From Bolinopsis microptera (Eukaryota; Ctenophora; Tentaculata; Lobata; Bolinopsidae), in contig NC_087084.1 of the NCBI RefSeq assembly GCF_026151205.1, positions 4,581,538 through 4,645,537 on the forward strand: 64,000 bases of DNA. Reading direction: 5' to 3'. Below are positions 60,817 to 64,000 of the stretch, piece by piece. Made by a program: the position numbers and the translations under genes. Numbering within the stretch: the stretch's first letter is position 1; every line of letters begins with the position of its first letter. The notes beneath the pieces are model-generated. The model had not been told where the DNA came from, searched no databases, and saw only the letters and a program-made list of their open reading frames with translations.

Positions 60817-62469
60817 ATGAAGAACGGGAATGTTTTGTCGGTTTCGCCACCTCGACGAATCAATGTGGTTGCATACTCCAAGCATTGGAGAGTGTGTAGT
60901 GGTATACAGAAGATCTTCTTCTTTCTTTTAATTTGTTGTGTCCTTTTGCTTTGCTACATCGGTAGCAATTGGACGACTTCAACTTCAACGATTGAAAAAA
61001 GGCAGTTTTCAGATAACAATTTCAAAAAAGCCATGTCAATTAAAACTTTCAAAGCACTTAAACTTGCTGAACATGAAAACAAAATAACACTGAAAACAAG
61101 TGAAGACAACGAAATCAGAAGACTAGAATCACTTTATCAGCGGAACATAACCTTCAACTGGGACAACAAACACGGCTTTATACCACCTAGTAAACCAGTG
61201 TTCTACAAACATTGCTTGAGATACCTTGAGGGAGAATATTCTAGTAAAGTTAGTGTCGTCATCTCCTTTAAAGATGAACTACTGTCTATACTGTTGAGGA
61301 CTTTGACCACTTTAGTGTTCCGAACTCCAGTCCATCTCCTCCACGAGATCATCCTGGTGGACGACGGAAGCTTCCAGAACCACCGGCAGGATGTGCTCAA
61401 ACACTTTCAGTTGCTGGATGTAGTGATGGTGTGGTACAGGAGAAACAGCAGTGTTGGTATCGCTAATGCTAGACATTTTGGGATCAAGCAGGCTGCAGGA
61501 GACGTGGTGGCCATTCTTGACAGCCACATGGTTGTATCAGAAATGTGGCTACAACCTTTGCTTGCAACTCTGTCTCAGAAACCGAGAGGAATAGCGGTGC
61601 CTCTTGTTCAGATGATTATGGATGATGAATATGACAAGTACCACCTCTGTAAGATAAACCCTTATTCTTGGAAGATGATCAGAGGATATCAAGGGTTAGA
61701 CTTCACTGACTTTTATCTCAATAAAACTGACGAAACACAACCTTATCCTACCCCTGTGATAGGCGGAGGTGCTATGGTTGCCAAGACAACAACATTATTA
61801 GAACTGTGGCCCCGCCAAATCTATAAAGGTTCGTGGGGTGTGGAGAATTTACGTCTATCTTTGCGGGCCTGGACGTGTGCTGGGGGATTATGGGTCAGTG
61901 TTTGTGGGCAAATAACCCATCCGAACGGGTTGGATCCTAACTTGAGTAGGTACAATGTTAATAATCCGGAGATAAAAAAGTTTAGACTTTCAGAGACAGC
62001 TGGGGAGATTGTAAATGTTATGAAAAACCGTAAAGATAGCGAGAGGTTGATACAGTCGACCTACTTCTCTGAGCTGAGAGGTGATATATTCAAAACAGCT
62101 GAACTAATTTCAAAGTCCTTCAATTACACTAAATGTGAGAGGGATTATGATTGGTATTTGAATTACGTCCACGGTACTTATCATTTCAAACTGTTTGATC
62201 ACCCAAGATTCGAACATGTGGGTGTTTTCCAATCAGCTGCAGAACCCAACAGGTGCCTTGTTAATATTATCTCAAAGAACCAAGTTGGGACCGACACAGA
62301 GTGCGGCTCGATCACTGCCTCCTCAAACCCTGGTGTGGCTAAGAATATTGACATTGCGGACCCACATCTCATGGGTATATCTGCTACCCCTCGGGGTGTT
62401 ACGATCTCTACTGATGTATATTATAGTCCTACTTGCTGGGATGCTCACCACAGGTTGTTGTTACTTTAA
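60817..62469 (+). CDS. Polypeptide N-acetylgalactosaminyltransferase-like enzyme (GT27), single exon
   Basis: About 550 residues from the ATG at 60817; the frame is also open from a GTG at 60805. Residues 30-49 form a type II membrane anchor (FFFLLICCVLLLC), followed by a stem. The GT-A domain starts near 146 (VSVVISFKDE). It has VDDGS (181-185), the metal-binding DSH (235-237), VIGGGAMVAKTT near 315, and WGVENLRLSLRAWTCAGG (340-357), followed by ITH. The family usually has WGGEN, so Gly is Val here, and Ala precedes the usual Gly. After a KCERDYDWYLNYVHG segment the lectin region is short: about 75 residues starting near the Cys of NRCLVN, where a full ricin-type lectin domain has about 130. 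It should act in the Golgi on mucin-type O-glycosylation. The lack of coding introns suggests a retrocopy or a naturally intron-poor gene. Activity is plausible but unproven. Confidence 0.85.
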   Translation: MKNGNVLSVSPPRRINVVAYSKHWRVCSGIQKIFFFLLICCVLLLCYIGSNWTTSTSTIEKRQFSDNNFKKAMSIKTFKALKLAEHENKITLKTSEDNEIRRLESLYQRNITFNWDNKHGFIPPSKPVFYKHCLRYLEGEYSSKVSVVISFKDELLSILLRTLTTLVFRTPVHLLHEIILVDDGSFQNHRQDVLKHFQLLDVVMVWYRRNSSVGIANARHFGIKQAAGDVVAILDSHMVVSEMWLQPLLATLSQKPRGIAVPLVQMIMDDEYDKYHLCKINPYSWKMIRGYQGLDFTDFYLNKTDETQPYPTPVIGGGAMVAKTTTLLELWPRQIYKGSWGVENLRLSLRAWTCAGGLWVSVCGQITHPNGLDPNLSRYNVNNPEIKKFRLSETAGEIVNVMKNRKDSERLIQSTYFSELRGDIFKTAELISKSFNYTKCERDYDWYLNYVHGTYHFKLFDHPRFEHVGVFQSAAEPNRCLVNIISKNQVGTDTECGSITASSNPGVAKNIDIADPHLMGISATPRGVTISTDVYYSPTCWDAHHRLLLL

Positions 62470-63445
62470 CTTATTTATTGGTTACCTATTATCTAGTTAC
62501 TTATCTATTAATTGCTTACGTATTATAATTCTGGAGCAGAAATTCAATAGCAATATTTGAGTGAACTACATTAGTGCGTTTCGTGCATTAGATTCTCTAG
62601 GTCTCTGAACAAGCACTAAAATGCGACCAATGCTTCATAAATTTAGCAGCTCGAATCAGTTACCACTTACCAAAATATTTAACACATCGGGCTAATTATT
62701 TAGCTTAATAAGCATCTTTCTTAACAACTTAATTAATTTCTTTTTAATAACTTAATAAACACTCTAGGGCCTGTCGTGATATCATGGATCGCTTAGGTTC
62801 CACCAGGATCTGGTAGTCCTCATAATTCTGCGGCCTCTATGTTTCGTCATCTCGCACAACTCTTTAAGAATCTTGTGGATTTGGCATGTGAAAATTTGCA
62901 GCCTTCCAGACATTGATTGGGTTAACGAGGTGTCGTACGTCACCTCAAGATCGGGTGACAGGGGGCTGACCAGGCCAGAACCCAATTGATTGGGTCTTAG
63001 GTCACGTGATTATGAGCCTGAGGTCACGTGACTATGACGTCACCAGACCTTCCTCTCCGTTTCCCGCTCATTGGACCAGGTGAGCTTGCATGCATGTGAA
63101 TGTGGGTGTAAGTATAGCTGTACTGTAGTTTATACCTAATTAAACCCCTATAGAAACCGAAAATTTATTTTCTGGCAGAAAGCTAGAAATTTACCAAAAT
63201 ATCGTCATTGTTTTAAATTTATTTTGATGACCATTCCTGACCTAAAATCGCACGAGAAATCGATTAAACTTGGTTTCAGAATTCAACAATGCTTCCTTAT
63301 GCCTTAAAATCCATGTTTTATCAATACAATCAACATCTCGATCATGTAGTTAAACTTATTACTTAACGGATTCAAGTATAGTTACGCGGTAGACAAACGA
63401 GAGCACGTTTCCTTGATTTTTGTAGTGGATTTGTAGTGCTTTTCA
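62470..63445. other. Downstream intergenic region
   Basis: No supported gene. AT-rich to about 62770. A stretch near 62995-63060 repeats GGTCACGTGA-type E-box palindromes (GTCTTAGGTCACGTGATTAT, GAGGTCACGTGACTATGACG). A short minus-strand frame at 62782-62985 lacks recognisable domains. Confidence 0.5.
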
Positions 63446-64000
63446 CCCCTGTAGTGCTTTTATGTTCCGGGGTAGGTGGGACATGTTTTAGTTTAAAAAT
63501 GGGTTCTGCCTGTCCCAAACCATCATAAAAATCAAGTTTCGACCTCTCAACCCACTCGGGCCACTCCCAGGGGCCACGCCCATCCCAAAATGACCGAAAT
63601 CCAGCTAAATCCAGACTTTAAAATCTTTACCCCTGTAGTGCTTTTATGTTCCGGGGTAGGTGGGACATGTTTTAGTTTAAAAATGGGTTCTGCCTGTCCC
63701 AAACCATCATAAAAATCAAGTTTCGACCTCTCAACCCACTCGGGCCACTCCCAGGGGCCACGCCCATCCCAAAATGACCGAAATCCAGCTAAATCCAGAC
63801 TTTAAAATCTTTACCCCTGTAGTGCTTTTATGTTCCGGGGTAGGTGGGACATGTTTTAGTTTTAAAATGGGTTCTGCCTAACCCAAACCATCATAAAAAT
63901 CAAGTTTCGACCTCTCAACCCACTCGGGCCACTCCCAGGGGCCACGCCCATCCCAAAATGACCGAAATCCAGCTAAAATCCAGACTTTAAAATCTTGACC
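63446..64000. repeat. 184 bp tandem satellite, at least three copies, running off the window
   Basis: Starts at CCCCTGTAGTGCTTTTATG at 63446, 63630 and 63814, a period of 184 bp. Each monomer has CGGGGTAGGTGGGACATG and CCACTCCCAGGGGCCACGCC. Copies are almost identical. The third is complete to the window edge except for small changes. Confidence 0.93.

Noticed and set aside
62782-62985. Minus-strand frame ending RSWWNLSDP
   Set aside because: No ATG-supported start, no recognised domain and no clear splice partners; possibly a terminal exon but unsupported.

Overview
The window is eukaryotic and animal. It has spliced genes with GT-AG introns of roughly 100-250 bp, a long imperfect Gly-X-Y collagen, an animal-type polypeptide GalNAc-transferase, GPI-anchored cysteine-rich (LU-like) genes and many class II transposons. 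It is AT-rich. The species cannot be fixed from the sequence; an early-branching or other invertebrate metazoan is a guess.

Left two thirds (1-42786): a direct tandem array of a unit of about 9.5 kb, present as four near-identical full units (1-9920, 9921-19451, 19452-31401, 31402-41789) and a diverged truncated fifth (41790-42786). Each full unit carries one five-exon minus-strand gene for a 184-residue secreted, GPI-anchored protein with two 8-cysteine LU-like domains. All four copies are intact and differ by only a few residues. The rest of each unit is non-coding: a minisatellite, a GTAAAGTGTAA-type array, hairpins and short MITEs. The units differ by datable events: a 531 bp hAT derivative in units 1 and 4 with footprint-like scars in units 2 and 3; a 598 bp MITE and a partial internal duplication in unit 3; a 312 bp Helitron-like insertion in unit 4; and a fold-back rearrangement in units 1-3 that unit 4 lacks.

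Middle (42787-45798): gene-free DNA made of MITEs, a hAT-like remnant and a roughly 158 bp duplicated repeat.

About 45799-53512: a large DNA transposon with inverted repeats of about 396 bp, flanked outside by arrays of a short palindromic TAGCG(C/T)-ATC motif and a long hairpin. It encodes one minus-strand gene. Besides a 4.65 kb main exon there are four small upstream exons whose splice sites and phases all match. Together they give about 1682 residues: an N-terminal membrane segment, Cys/His zinc-binding-like clusters, a FEN/PIN-like acidic motif set and a C-terminal CXC-like cysteine cluster. This is the best candidate for an undescribed system.

Right part (53700-62469): fourteen phase-consistent minus-strand exons of a non-fibrillar, type IV-like collagen. 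Its 3' exons are not visible because the large transposon lies directly downstream of the last visible exon. A non-LTR retrotransposon tail sits in one of its introns. A divergently oriented, intronless GalNAc-transferase-like gene follows. The window ends in a 184 bp tandem satellite that runs off the edge.
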